A stretch of 64,000 nucleotides of DNA from Acanthosepion lycidas (lineage: Eukaryota > Mollusca > Cephalopoda > Sepiida > Sepiidae), in NCBI GenBank assembly GCA_963932145.1, contig OZ010595.1:89884565-89948564 (forward strand), read 5' to 3'. The notes under the pieces were generated by a model. The model worked only from the letters and a program-made list of their open reading frames with translations. It had not been told where the DNA came from and searched no databases. Below, piece by piece: positions 23,236-34,645 of this stretch. The translations under genes were made by a program, and so were the position numbers. The number at the start of each line of letters is the position of its first letter. The stretch's first letter is position 1.

Positions 23236-23866
23236 ATTGCCATATTCACGACGTTTCGCCGTTGTACACAGTTGTATTCTCATGTGATATATGTTGGAAT
23301 TTCCAACCGAAACTCTTTATTTAGTCCACAGGGGTAGATTAGGGGTAGATTGTTTTAATTTTACGTGCCTTGCCTTTTTTTGTATGTCTCAGTTTCAATT
23401 AATTCCTTTTAGTAACTAAATTCTCTAAGATTTTGTTCCTTTTGCTGTGGCTAGGTATTGAACTCACAACTCTTTGGGTTAAGTCACTTTTCCGATTACT
23501 CAACCAACGCTTTTATCCATTGCCCTTGGGGACACCAGCGAGTGAATTTTTGAGACTTATAAACGTAATGTCTCATAACTATTTTTTTACCAGAGCTAAT
23601 ATTACAATTTCTGTTATTGTTGTTTTTCCCTAACTCTCTGTATTCCTGGTCCCCATATTTTATTCATATCTATGCTTGTCCAGCTTAGGAGATTTTTGTG
23701 GCCTAGCATATGCGCTGATTCCTTAAGTTTTCGTATTTTTCAGTAATATTCTCTGTCTATTATTTCAACATCATCACACAGAATGTGGTGATATCTTTTC
23801 CCTTCATATATCACCTGAATAAGGTCGAAGCGTAAAACCGTCGAAACGACGTGAATATGGCAATAA
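23236..23866. other. Inverted PLE-like termini with a tRNA-like segment
   Basis: On the minus strand, a tRNA-like segment (23530-23446, with ACCCAAAGAGTTGTGAGTTC, also found at 34419-34438) is followed about 150 bp on by CATGAGAATA...TGTACAACGGCGAAACGTC...GAATATGGCAATA (23290-23236). On the plus strand at 23804-23866 the related TATCACCTGAATAAGG...CCGTCGAAACGACGTGAATATGG occurs, where ATATCAC and GTGAATAT can pair as stem I. The two ends face outward. They look like degenerate hammerhead termini of a PLE that lost its coding part. Confidence 0.4.
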
Positions 23867-24335
23867 AGATGAGGGAAACCGTTCAGACGATGTAAATAGT
23901 GTAAATAGTCTCAGAAATATAGACAGATATTAAAAGTGTAGGTGCAAATTACTTTCCTTCTAGAATCGTTAGTTCTATTATCAACAGTGGCAGACTATAT
24001 TCTCATAATCTATTCTTTGCTTTTAATTTTGAAAAACTGAAAATCGATATTATGACATTTACTGTTATGATGACCGCAGACACGAGGCCACAATACAAGC
24101 GACATTCTTCCTTCGTTTAATTGTGTCTATCAATTCTTAAATGCATTTAAAATCTCATTTCCAAAACTGAAGATCTTATGTAGTGTCATAACGTTTAGAA
24201 GATATTTATATTTATCAAATGACGACAAGCGTTCTCTTGTCCCTAAACAAAAATGGGGAATAAAAAAATCCTTGTCTACGATATTTAATCAAACTTCCGT
24301 TAATAAAAGATTGCTGTCTAAATGAGCACATAATT
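23867..24335. other. No gene recognised
   Basis: AT-rich. No supported feature. Confidence 0.35.
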
Positions 24336-24365
24336 ACACACGCACACACATACACGCATATATAC

Positions 24366-24417
<52 letters not shown>
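24336..24417. repeat. (CA)n/(TA)n microsatellite
   Basis: A short CA-rich part is followed by about 20 TA units. Confidence 0.95.
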
Positions 24418-24418
<1 letters not shown>

Positions 24419-24743
24419 TAGCAATAATTAATTGATATCAGTCACACGTGATGGGAAGATTTCAGTTGAGTTTTTAATTAAACTCTTTAGCGAAGCAGCG
24501 AATTCCTCATTTGGAACGAGGTGAAGTGTTTTGCAGATTTCATTTCACGACAATTGGTGGATGTGGGGGTGAAGAGAAGGTAGCTGAGTAAGCAATAAAT
24601 ATTCAATTGAATTGGATAATAGATTTTCTTACCTTCATTTTTGAGATTGTAATCTCAGAAAATAATTACGAGTCATATGGCAATCACAATGATAATAAAA
24701 GCGTCAGAACAATAAAAGACAAGAGAAAATGAAGCTATTAATG

Positions 24744-24830
24744 AGACTGCGTTGCTATGGAACAATGGTTAGCCTCATTACTATTGTTGTGAATTCAATC
24801 CTCACCAGGTACTTCACACTTTCTGCATTT
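24744..24830 (+). repeat. tRNA-derived SINE fragment
   Basis: GGAACAATGGTTAGCCTC resembles an A-box region and GTGAATTCAATCCTCACC a B-box region. The following ACTTCACAC tail is shared with the copy at 47540. The spacing fits a tRNA-derived SINE head. Confidence 0.5.
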
Positions 24831-24879
24831 TTTACCGACTATTATTAAATAGATTGGTCGACAAAATTCTTCCTTGCTC

Positions 24880-25235
24880 TGTACCATATTCCAGCTCTTT
24901 TAAATCTGAAAGCGTATTTTCCACTTCCATTTTGAAGTTTTGAATAAAGACTGTCATTCTGACTTTGAAGCTGAGGTCTTTCAGGTCTTTCACTATTCCA
25001 TGATTTCAAGCTGTGTCATATGCTTTCTCCAAGTCGAGAAAGACGACTGCTAGAAGATTTAAATAAATGCTTCTCTTGTAAAGGTTTCTAATCGCACCAG
25101 ATGGTCAAGTGAACTTCTTTTATTCTTGAAGCCTGATTGAAATTGGATTCTTATCATCATCACCATTATTCTGTAAAACAACTGGTGACTGATATTAGCC
25201 TATAATTTAATGGTTCATTGTTGGAATTATGAGGG
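24880..25235 (-). pseudogene. Non-LTR LINE RT fragment
   Basis: Minus-strand frames read IQFQSGFKNKRSSLDHLVRLE, TREAFI, then AVVFLDLEKAYDTA and GIVKDLKDLSFK. This is the RT stretch around the first catalytic Asp (FLDLEKAYDT), typical of jockey/CR1/I-type LINEs. It is about 110 codons long, with at least two frameshifts and no other domain nearby. Confidence 0.65.
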
Positions 25236-25559
25236 TCAGGTTCAGTGTTTGTGTGTTTAGGATATGGAGATCACTGTGGCCTGTTGCCAGAGGTTGGTAA
25301 CATTACTACTGAGTCATATTTCGTTGCATTTCATTGTAAGAGATATTTGAGAGGTACTTGGGTAGCTGATTCAAAAACTAGCATTGGAGAAAAACCAAGC
25401 CATTCGAATATAATAAAGGAAAACGGTTATGAAAACTCTACAGGGTGGAAATCCTCATACTGCTAGCATAAATGTACAATGAAACGGTTGTGATGCAAAA
25501 TACAGACTAATCAGAAGAATTGGTTAGCCCATCTGAGGATGGTATCTATAACAAAGTAA

Positions 25560-26900
25560 AAAAAAATAATCCAACTCTAAGACATCTGAATACTGAATAA
25601 ATACATGGATTAATTCACAGTAAAGTAATATAACAACTGACATTACAATAAGCTACCACACATGTGCAACCTTCCCCAAATTCATAAAAATGGTATTTCA
25701 CTGAGGCCCATATGCAGTTGTCAATCCCAGTCTGTCAGTCAGTGGCCGGTTTCTCCATCGTTTTCATCAACCCATGATCAACAAATTATCCGTTACATGT
25801 GAAGAAGGTAGCCCATTGTGCAGAGACCCTAAAATTCTCACATTTATACTAAACTTGAACTTTGTGAGCTTGAAATTTGTGAGCCTCTATTCACTAAGGT
25901 TCCAACAAAGGAGGCTCTATATGTGGTTCAAACAATTTAGAATCTGAACCCTCTTTAAGACAGTCTACAATAATTTGATAACTAATAACTAATCTATGTG
26001 CTAACAACATGAGTTTGCGATGTTATCTCAAGTAATGACAAAAATATAGATGGGATACTTTCTCGGAAATTTCTATACATATACGAACGTCAGCACTGAA
26101 ATCGGGCATGTGTTAGATGCGTAGATGACATCTTTCTCCTCTAGATTCACCAGGAAGGCAAGCAAAGCTGGATCACGTGGGTTCAATAAAACTTTCCATA
26201 TAATGGAAGCATAAGATAAATTGATCTGCCTTGATGTACAAATAACTAACACAAACAGTTATATCGTAAGCGAACATTTACCTGAGAATACCTGAATTTC
26301 AGTACCCTTTATCTATACAGAGTGTCAAGAAAGGGATTTTGTCTGCTGTCCACAATATTTGGCCGAACTCAACTGATGGTCAATATTAGAAATGACATTC
26401 AAGGTAACAGCTACTTGGAAAGCATAACATGAATTTCCATAAGCAGGTACAGAAGAGTTAAGACGAACAATTAAAAAATCTGCCAATGTCTGTCTATCAC
26501 ACATAATTAGTAATCTGAAAAGTTGAAGAGGATTTACAGTTATTGTATTTAAAAGCAATTCAAGCCTTCGGAGATTTCACCCGAACCAAGCCTCCTTCAC
26601 ATATCCAAGAATTCTGTATATTTGATCTCATGTAGTTTGACAAAGAAGAAAAAGGCGAGACCAGTCGTCCACTGGTGAAGGAATATCGAAAAGCCATATT
26701 CTGAGAAGAGATGTTAGCGTCAGGCATGCCTGATCATGCATAGAACACCCTTGTAGAATGAATTCAAGATAATAGACAGAGTAAGATTGGGTAATAAGAC
26801 TGCTTTAAATAAAAATGGTAGGTTTTTGACGACTTCCTTTTGAGTATAATATTAGGCTTTGACGACTAATGAATAATGTCTAGTGTCCTTTGATTAAGAA
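25560..26900 (+). pseudogene. Decayed Penelope-like element (RT relic)
   Basis: PLE-type RT motifs appear in order in changing frames: LPQIHKNGISLRPI near 25670-25713, a FVSLKFVSLYS/FTKVPTKEAL stretch near 25860-25920, the catalytic VDDIFLL at about 26118-26140, and SVKKGILSAVHNI near 26325. Order and spacing match the better copy at 31830-34215. Stops and frameshifts are dense, so it is long dead. A tRNA-like and hammerhead-like module follows at 26975, the same arrangement as downstream of the other copy. A GIY-YIG endonuclease cannot be read here. Confidence 0.6.
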
Positions 26901-26974
26901 AGAACGGACACTCAAAAATTCAATTCTGTGAACCTATATTAATTTTAAAGATTCAAAATTACAACACTGGATAT

Positions 26975-27120
26975 TCCAAGGGATACTTGGTCTAGTGGAT
27001 TAAATAATTGGTTATAAGTTCAATTCTTGGTTCGGACAGTGGACTTTTTGAGAATGTTACCGAGTATAACTAACAGATGAAGAAACCGGTGGCTACAACG
27101 ACCGAAACGTTAAGACAATA
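26975..27120 (+). other. tRNA-like segment plus hammerhead-like motif
   Basis: TGGTCTAGTGGATTAAA (26988-27004) is a near-consensus Pol III A box, and AAGTTCAATTCTT (27017-27029) is B-box-like. Then comes CAGATGAAGAAACCGG...CGACCGAAACGTTAAG (27074-27114), with GATGA and CGAAAC boxes as in hammerheads. It lies at the end of a PLE relic. Confidence 0.5.
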
Positions 27121-29499
27121 ACATTTTTTATAACAACCAAGATAAGTATATTCGAAGCGAAACGTTTATAGAATGTGATGATTACTCATTTAAAAACAAT
27201 TCCTTCATTTGATTCTAACAGCTCCCATATCAACGAGAATTTTTCATCAGATTTGATAAATTATTTATTGAATGATATTGAAGATAGAAGAAAATTTCGG
27301 TTTATTTATTTAATAAAAATAAAATGAAAATTAAGCTAAAATAAAAAAAAAAATGTGCAGTTTAAGGAATAAATTCTGTGAATGATGGAACCCGTTAAAA
27401 TGGTTTGCAACGTATTATAATTTCTGTAAATTATTTCAATACTCTATTTTTTAAACAAATTTTAACAGTTGCTAGAAATTAGGTGATTTTTAATAGCGTA
27501 AAAGGTTTCGATTGTGAGACTTAAGCAAAATAAACGACCATTAATACTAGCTAAAGACCGATTTTCATCTAAAGAAGACAATGCATCCAGCAGGTTTGTG
27601 ATTTCTCTTTTCTGTGTTCTTTTCAAAGAAACAAGAGACTGATTCGAACCCCCCACCCAAAAAAAACAACAACTATTGTTTCTAATAAAACCTACCGACA
27701 GTAGCAATCAAGGAAAAGCGAACAGAAATAGTTAATGAAAAAGGCGCAATATTCTATTAGGAAAATTTAAAGTTGCAGATTTCTTTGGTGACCAGATAAA
27801 AATTGTTATTGGTTGGAAAGTTTTCATGATTCCGTCATGTGCACCAGATATTGCATATATATCTAATTACCATTTTTTCTATCTTTAAAGAATTATCCTA
27901 ATAAGCCAATTGTATGGAAGACTTGAAAATCTGTTCGATCATCTTTGTTTAGAAAAATAGTTCTGGGAGAATGGAATTATGCAATTGTCTGAAAGAGGGT
28001 AGAAGATGATGACATAAAACATGAAATATGCTGCTCAATTAACGCTGCAAAAATCTATTTTATTTTTATTGTATAAACTAAACGACGTTTTGTATAGATT
28101 TGCTGTCATTAATAAATTCATATGTAAGGGCGTTTTTGGTTTCATGTATGTAAGCAAAAGAATGAGAGTCAATGAATCTGTGATTGAAGACAGTCAGTGT
28201 AATAATTATAACTTTTGATTAATTCGAACTTTGTTAGTTTTTCTCACGGCAAAAGAAAGGTAATTGCAGCTTCGATCGCACTCACTGCTTGATTCGTGCC
28301 ACGGAATTGAAATTAAAACACATTTATTTCGCCATTCATTTCTTTTCAATTATTTCTGTATTTGGCATCTTGATTGCAATCTGCTATGACATTTTATCCC
28401 CAGGAATTGTGGACTCATCAAGGAGAAATGAAAGATGGAGTTGTTGCACACAAACAAACGCACACACACTGAAAGACACGCACATATAAATATACATATA
28501 CACACAAATGTCCATTCACGTATATATACGCACACGCCAATACATATTTTGTTACTGGCATACCATGATAGTTAAGGGGGGAGAGAGTTGGTGGGTAAGA
28601 ACATGAGTTTCCTTTAAATAACTTATCGGACCATAGAGTAGCAGAAAAAAAGCTGTTACACTCATTGTCAACCTAGACAGTGACAAAAAAAATATATAGG
28701 ATGAGTCAAAAATAGCGACCAGATTCTGGGAAGTCATGTTCTGAATATTTGACTTGTAGATTATTTATTTTCTTTGTCTATTTTGTTTGTTTTTCTTAAC
28801 GATTTCTCCTGAATAAATTTAGATAAACATGTCTTCCTTGATTTCTGACTTCTTGTCCACTCTAATATAAAATGGCAAACAATCGATCTACAACGAAGAA
28901 AAACAGAAATCAAGCGCTACTTTTGATTCAACCAGTTTGTCGTGCATGGCGTATTTAGGTAACACTCTTTCATTGACAAATGTTCATTAAAGGTGATTGG
29001 TAACGATTTAAAATATTTAATTTTTCGTGTTTATGTACAAGAGATCTATATCCGACTCCAATAATTGTAAATATTATCGAAATATTTGTGATTTAGCGCT
29101 TTCAACCCTATTTCTGGCCATTTTGTAGACCAGGGAAAACTTGATATTATTGGGTAAAATTAAAAGTAGAGTTTTCCTGAAAAGCTTTAAGTTTTTTTAA
29201 AAGGTTATCTAGGTCTTGTTCCGTTAATATATAGAACATAGTTTTTACAAAATTTTTAAAGATTTTATCTACTAAGTAGGACACGTACAGATAAAGTAGG
29301 GTTGGTAGGCGACCCTACACCGACGGTATGTGTGTAAATGTTATCAAAATGCCCATGAAAAGGTACTTATACGATACAGGTTCACTAAGAAGTGTTGGTT
29401 TCTCAATATGGCCTGAATGTGTGTATGTATGTGTTTATGTGTGTATGTGTTTAAATATTCTCAGATACAGTGCATCTGTAAATGAGACAAAAGGAATAA
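27121..29499. other. No gene recognised
   Basis: About 2.4 kb of AT-rich sequence. Open frames are all under 85 codons and without recognised similarity. A short CA-rich patch lies at 28447-28506. Confidence 0.4.
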
Positions 29500-29520
29500 A
29501 AAGAGACAAGAGGAAAATTT

Positions 29521-29612
29521 ATTCTTAGCCAACGCGTTTCGTCTTCTGAGGGATTTTATCAATGACCTTGATAAAGTCTCTGAGTGGACGAAACGCGTCG
29601 GCTAAGAATAGA
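29521..29612. other. Inverted pair of hammerhead-like ends (ACGCGT type)
   Basis: AGCCAACGCGTTTCGTC at the left is the near-perfect complement of GACGAAACGCGTCGGCT at the right. The inner parts (TTTTATCA and TGATAAAG) also pair. Each outward strand ends in CGAAACGCGT(C/T), the GAAA box followed by a palindromic stem III, as in PLE hammerheads. The CTGATGA box is only weakly kept (TTGATAAA). Confidence 0.5.
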
Positions 29613-29633
29613 TTTTCCTCCTGTCTCTTTTTA

Positions 29634-29635
<2 letters not shown>

Positions 29636-29700
<65 letters not shown>
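29636..29700. repeat. (TA)n microsatellite
   Basis: About 32 TA units. Confidence 0.97.
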
Positions 29701-29701
<1 letters not shown>

Positions 29702-29825
29702 TAGATAAATAGATAGAATGAGAGGTAGGTAATGCATTACTCTTCAAATACGAATTAAGTTCTCCGGGCCGCTGGTTTTATTTCGTATAGAAAAAAACGT
29801 TAAAATTTCGCTTCTTTTCTGTTGT

Positions 29826-29895
29826 GCGACTATGGCCTAGGGGGTAGGATATCTGACTGACTTCAAGCTGATTCCGGCTTGAATTTATCGGACGT
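29826..29895 (+). repeat. tRNA-like (SINE-type) fragment
   Basis: TATGGCCTAGGGGGTAGGATAT resembles an A-box region and GCTTGAATTTATC a weak B box, about 40 bases apart. It may belong to the hammerhead-like end at 29521. Confidence 0.4.
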
Positions 29896-29934
29896 CGAGC
29901 TACATCGAAGAGCTGCGAAACAACAGTCTGTGGA

Positions 29935-29936
<2 letters not shown>

Positions 29937-30013
<77 letters not shown>

Positions 30014-30052
30014 TGTGTGTGTGTGTGTGTGTGAGTGAGTGTGTGTGTGTGT
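29937..30052. repeat. (TA)n then (GT)n microsatellite
   Basis: TA repeats to about 30010, then GT repeats with a short GAGT interruption. Confidence 0.97.
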
Positions 30053-30810
30053 ATTAAATAAAAATAGTAAATATCGATAAATAGGTTCTACATTCACATT
30101 ATCTCTCTTAGTCGTCTTCGTCTACTTGTCAAATTTATCTGATTTTCTACATATATAAAATCCACGTCTAATATAACATATGTAACAAGATATTTTCTCC
30201 GGCAGCATCGCCTTAACTCCGTGGGTGGATTTCGATCCAATCCTTCACCACTGATGTTCCAGTTTGCATTTGAACTAATCCAAGAATCGATCCAGTGAAA
30301 TAAATCGTAAACGCAACAAGCAGAAGCGAACGTCATTTGCATTATGGTTTTGGTGGTGGTGGTGGTGGTGGGAGTGGGGCGATTTTAGAAAATGACTACA
30401 AGAAAAAGTCATTGCTGCTGCAGACTGACACAGATTGAAATATTGTCGATAAAAACGGATGTTATTTTTCAAATGCGAGAAATAACAGACCTCCAGACAA
30501 ATTTGAATCAGAGGAATAAAAACGATTTTTGTAATAATGACGTTTAACAGAAAAATAAAAGTTTAATTTATTAAATAGAACAACTTTTTATTGCCAATTT
30601 CTGCAACTTCAATTATTAAATGCTGAAAATTTGAAACTGAAAATAGTTTAAAATCACTTTCAAGGATGGGCGCGTTGGTATTTTATACTAATTTATTTAA
30701 AATATTCGATTTATTCTTTCTTTCTCGGTCTTTTTTTACCATCTAGCTATTCTGATAAGAGAAGGCTGATAGATTTATACGCAAGAATTACAATTCCACG
30801 AATCAGACAA
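30053..30810. other. No gene recognised
   Basis: A (GGT)n run lies at about 30350-30370. No supported coding sequence. Confidence 0.35.
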
Positions 30811-30915
<105 letters not shown>

Positions 30916-31123
30916 TAGAGTATTTGAGTTGAGGCGGAGAGGGCACTCATTATTGACGAATACTTGGTCAAATGTCAAAAATGAAATATTAACCGCAACT
31001 CCCGTTGCTTTTTCATCAGTCGTTTGACTTTTGCATAAAAAAGTTTCTCTGAACGGAAAGAAATATCAACGACCTTGATATTTCTGACTTTGTTTCAGGT
31101 GACTTTATTCAAATTTCTTTGCC

Positions 31124-31162
<39 letters not shown>

Positions 31163-31390
31163 TTTTTCTTTCTTCATATTTCAGAGGCTCTTCAATGCCC
31201 TTCATTGTTCTTTTGAACTTCACCCTGTCTTTGACTGTACCGAGCATTTTTCTTTTTGTCATCGGTACTTGTCACTAAAAGAGATGGGGGAGTGGTTAAC
31301 AGATGTCATGTGTTTGGACACGCACGCCGACATCCTGTGAAATTTTGTTACATTTTTCTTGATAGCGCATCCGAAATCGTTTGCACCCAT
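30916..31390. other. No gene recognised; (CTTT)n at 31125-31173
   Basis: Contains a CTTT microsatellite and otherwise unique-looking sequence. Confidence 0.4.
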
Positions 31391-31508
31391 ATAAATATAT
31401 TTTATTTATATAAATATATTTTATTTATATAAATATATTTTATTTATATAAATATATTTTATTTATATAAATATATTTTATTTATATAAATATATTTTAT
31501 TTATATAA
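31391..31508. repeat. 19-bp A/T-only tandem repeat
   Basis: About six near-identical units of ATAAATATATTTTATTTAT. Confidence 0.95.
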
Positions 31509-31829
31509 AATTTAACGATGAATTAACGCTTACTGTAGACCAGTGTTTATCAAACGAACATAGCAGATCCCATAACTCTAGTGCATCCCATTCTAACTAG
31601 AGACTCTAAAAATATGACCTTGTGCCAGCTCAGCAGCTTTGTAAAATTATACAGTGTGGTCACTTAACTGAAGGCATAAATGCACAAAATTTAAAATAAT
31701 TATTTTTTACGGAATTTTTCAAGAATAATTATCATATGTAAAGGTAACGTCTGTTTTCTGCAATTTAAAAAAAATGTCCGTATTAACAACAATCATTTCA
31801 TTACCTTTATTCCTTTTAAATAATATGAA
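31509..31829. other. No gene recognised
   Basis: AT-rich. No supported feature. Confidence 0.35.
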
Positions 31830-32529
31830 TAATTACAATACCTTACCCAGAAATATAGACAGATATTGAAGGATTGTACGGGCCCGATATACCAAAAATA
31901 TAATTAGAAATGTCCCACCAGAAGTTTGCACGAATGTTGAACCATCTCACATTTCTACATTGATTCAGAGACTTAAGACTCTTCCCTTCAGGCTTGGCAC
32001 CAAGACTTCCCGTACAATTCAAAGAGAGCTCGTCTAGTCGCAGAAAAAGGGAGAATCCAGTACAACTGTTGGGTAAAACAAAAACTTCAATCCGATATCC
32101 CCCCATCAGAAGCTCGAGGCCCCCTTAAACAGAATTACTGACGAAGAAAACCGAAAGATGATCCAGTATGATCTGAATAAATCCTTCTGACACGAATTCG
32201 ATACAGTCCGCCAAGTACAGAAATTGTACAGATCGAAAGATCATAAGGTGACGCACAAGGTCCATCACCGCCAGGGAAGACAGTAATCTATATCGGTCAA
32301 CACCAGCTGAGTGCCTCTGAAGAGTCGTTACCGAAAAAGGATCTTAACTTTGCAGCAACCATCAGGCGGATACGAAACTTCGAAGAAATAACCTTGAACA
32401 TTATACAGGCTCGGGCGGATGAGCTAAGAGGGAAAGTGAGTCAGATATTAGAGAAAGAAAAGCCGACCAAATCAAACGCCACAAAACTGAATAGACTGGC
32501 AATCAAAACTCTCCAGCAACATCATTATA

Positions 32530-32716
32530 CAGTGTAACCCGGATATAAGAGAGTTGTCGGGACCGGAGAAGAAGTATCTTTTATCCGGGTTTCTCTTATA
32601 TCCGGGTTTGGTCTATTATATATACATTAACACGGGCTCTAATTTGGGACCAGAGAAAATATATCTTATATCCGGGTTTCTCTTATATCAGGGTCTCTTA
32701 TATCCGGGTTACACTG
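32530..32716. mobile_element. 187-bp Tigger/pogo-type MITE inside the PLE
   Basis: It starts CAGTGTAACCCGGATATAAG and ends with the reverse complement CTTATATCCGGGTTACACTG. It is flanked by TA at 32528-32529 and 32717-32718. CAGTG-type termini with TA target duplication are typical of pogo/Tigger elements. The interior holds several copies of CTTATATCCGGGTTTC derived from the terminus. It interrupts the PLE between the QQHH and LPTDKGNATVV segments. Confidence 0.85.
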
Positions 32717-32900
32717 TACTACCAACCGACAAAGGCAATGCGACTGTAGTTGATGGATAAAACAGAATATAGAGGAAAACTAGAAGACCTCATTAGAAAT
32801 GGTAACTATAATAAGAAAGATCCAACAATGAAAACGAAACGAAAACTGTCGTAGAACAATCAACAACAAGGATCACTTCGCACCTAAGACATACAGGAAG

Positions 32901-34214
32901 TTGTCACAACGTTACAGCAAGCTACCTAACATATTCAGTCTCCCCAAAATTCACAAAGACGGTATTCCGCTTAGGCCAATTGTTAGCTGCCAAAACTCAG
33001 TGTGCCATCCTCTGAGTCGCTTCCTTATGGATATAATTAACCCATTAGTAGGAAAGACACCATCATATGTACCAAACTCCGCCCACTTCGTGGAAATAAT
33101 CAAATATACACTATCTAATCCGACCATGGTTCTCACAGAGGAGGAGACACTATCGGTAGTCAAGGACAGACTAGCCTCAGAGTCATCCCTAGGAGAACGT
33201 ACCAGTATACCAACAAATAACCTGATGGAGATGCTGACTTTCTCTGCACAACACACTTTGGAATGGGATCAGACATATATCGGCAGGATGAAGGGTTACA
33301 AATTGGTCCGCCATAACCACCAACAATGGCTAACATATGCATGAATTACTTTGAAGAAATAGTATTAGAATCAACTTTATAGCTGAGATACGTAGATGAC
33401 ACCTTCATACTCTGGCAACACACGAGGAAGAGATCCAACTACTACTGGACCATATGAATTTAATAAGATCATCGATACAGTTCACGATGGAGAGAGAAAA
33501 CAATAAAAAAATAGCATTCCTGGATGTACTAATATCTCGAACAGAGCATAGCTTCAAGACATCCGTATACTGCAAGCCAACATTCACCGAACAATACCTC
33601 AACTTCAACTCCCGCCACCCATACAATGTAAAGAAAGGGATTGCTTGCTGTTTACAACAGCAAGCAAAAGTCATAAGTGGCGACCCAGAGACCTATGAAC
33701 AAGAAATGGTCAGTATAAGCGGTAACCTAATTTAGGTACATGACAGCAGTTCCAATAACCTGGATAGAAGGCTGCAAGAGGATGACAACACTCAGAAAGC
33801 AGTCTCGGACTTCTTACCCTATGTGGAGGGATTATTGGAAAACTACAACAAATATGTGGTCCATAAAATAACAGGACGACCCTTAAAAGTGGTTCAACAC
33901 TTCACAGACACCACTTCCGGGTAAGACCGCCAATAGAGGGAATATGATTAAGGACTTTATGTACGTCATCCCATGCAGCTGTGGCAAGAAATTTAAAGGA
34001 GAAACAGAACGCCTCCTTAAGATAAGACTACAAGAACACCGTAAAGTCGTAACACGAGGAGAAATGAAAAAAAAATCAGGCATGCTTGAACACATATGAT
34101 CAACACTCCCTGTGGGGTGAGGTTGAAATAATAGACAGAGGATATCACTGGAAAATACGAAAACTTAAGGAATCAGTGCATATGCTAGGCCATAGAAATC
34201 TCCTAAGTCAATGA
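32901..34214 (+). pseudogene. PLE reverse transcriptase and GIY-YIG-like ORF, frameshifted
   Basis: The frame 32901-33344 (147 aa) carries LPKIHKDGIPLRPIVSCQNS, LVGKTPSYVPNSAHFVE and LSVVKDRLASESSLGERT. A deletion then removes the stretch leading to the conserved GSPLSP-type block. The catalytic RYVDDTFILW box follows at about 33385-33415 in another frame. The frame 33454-33735 has FTMERENNKKIAFLDVLISR, KPTFTEQYLNFNSRHPYNV and KGIACCLQQQAK. A stop at about 33733 separates the linker. The endonuclease part near 33955-34110 reads YVIPCSCGKKFKGETERLLK with RLQEHRK, the order of GIY-YIG-type PLE endonucleases, ending at about 34214. The RT catalytic pair DD is intact, but frameshifts and stops break the protein. 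Confidence 0.8.
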
Positions 34215-34369
34215 AACATAGCAATGAATACAATATGGGAACCAGTAATACTGATTGCTAGAGAAAATCAATAATAACAACAAAATTGCAACATGAACTC
34301 TGCTAAAACACAGTTACTGAGAAATTAAGTTTATAAGTCTAAAAAATTAATACACTACTGTCCTCAAGG

Positions 34370-34645
34370 ACAAATGGTCCAGCGAATAAAAGCCTTGGCT
34401 GAATTCAGTGACTTGACCCAAAGAGTTGTGAGTTCACTACCCAGGCTACAGCTGAAGTGAACAAACATTTTGAGAGTTGAGTTAAAGGGAGAATGATATC
34501 TAGATATCCAGAAGAGGCATGGCACGCGGAACTAGAACAATCTACCCCGGTGGACGAAATAAAGGGTTCAGTTCGAAATTTCAATAACGTGTACAACGGC
34601 TGTAAACATCATGAATATGGCAACACAGTTGACGACAACAATCCG
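34370..34645 (+). other. PLE-end module: tRNA-like plus hammerhead-like
   Basis: AATGGTCCAGCGAATAAAAGC (A-box-like, 34373 on) and ACCCAAAGAGTTGTGAGTTC with ACTACCCAGGC (B-box-like, 34417-34445) match the segment at 23446-23530. About 150 bp later GTGTACAACGGCTGTAAACATC then ATGAATATGGCAACA (34588-34625) matches the hammerhead-like end at 23236-23290. In this copy the GAAAC box is mutated to GTAAAC. Confidence 0.5.

Larger units (their letters stand above)
31830..34215 (+). mobile_element. Penelope-like element with GIY-YIG-like endonuclease
   Basis: This is the best-preserved PLE in the window. Its N-terminal region (about 32270-32525) reads PKKDLNFAATIRRI, ARADELRGKVSQIL and KLNRLAIKTLQQH. 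A 187-bp MITE interrupts it at 32530-32716. The frame resumes with LPTDKGNATVV, characteristic of PLE RTs, then the RT core and a C-terminal GIY-YIG-type endonuclease. The 5' limit is uncertain. The region 31850-32100 has readable fragments (TLIQRLKTLPFRLGTK) that fit the upstream part. A tRNA-like and hammerhead-like module follows at 34370. Several stops and frameshifts make it inactive. Confidence 0.8.
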
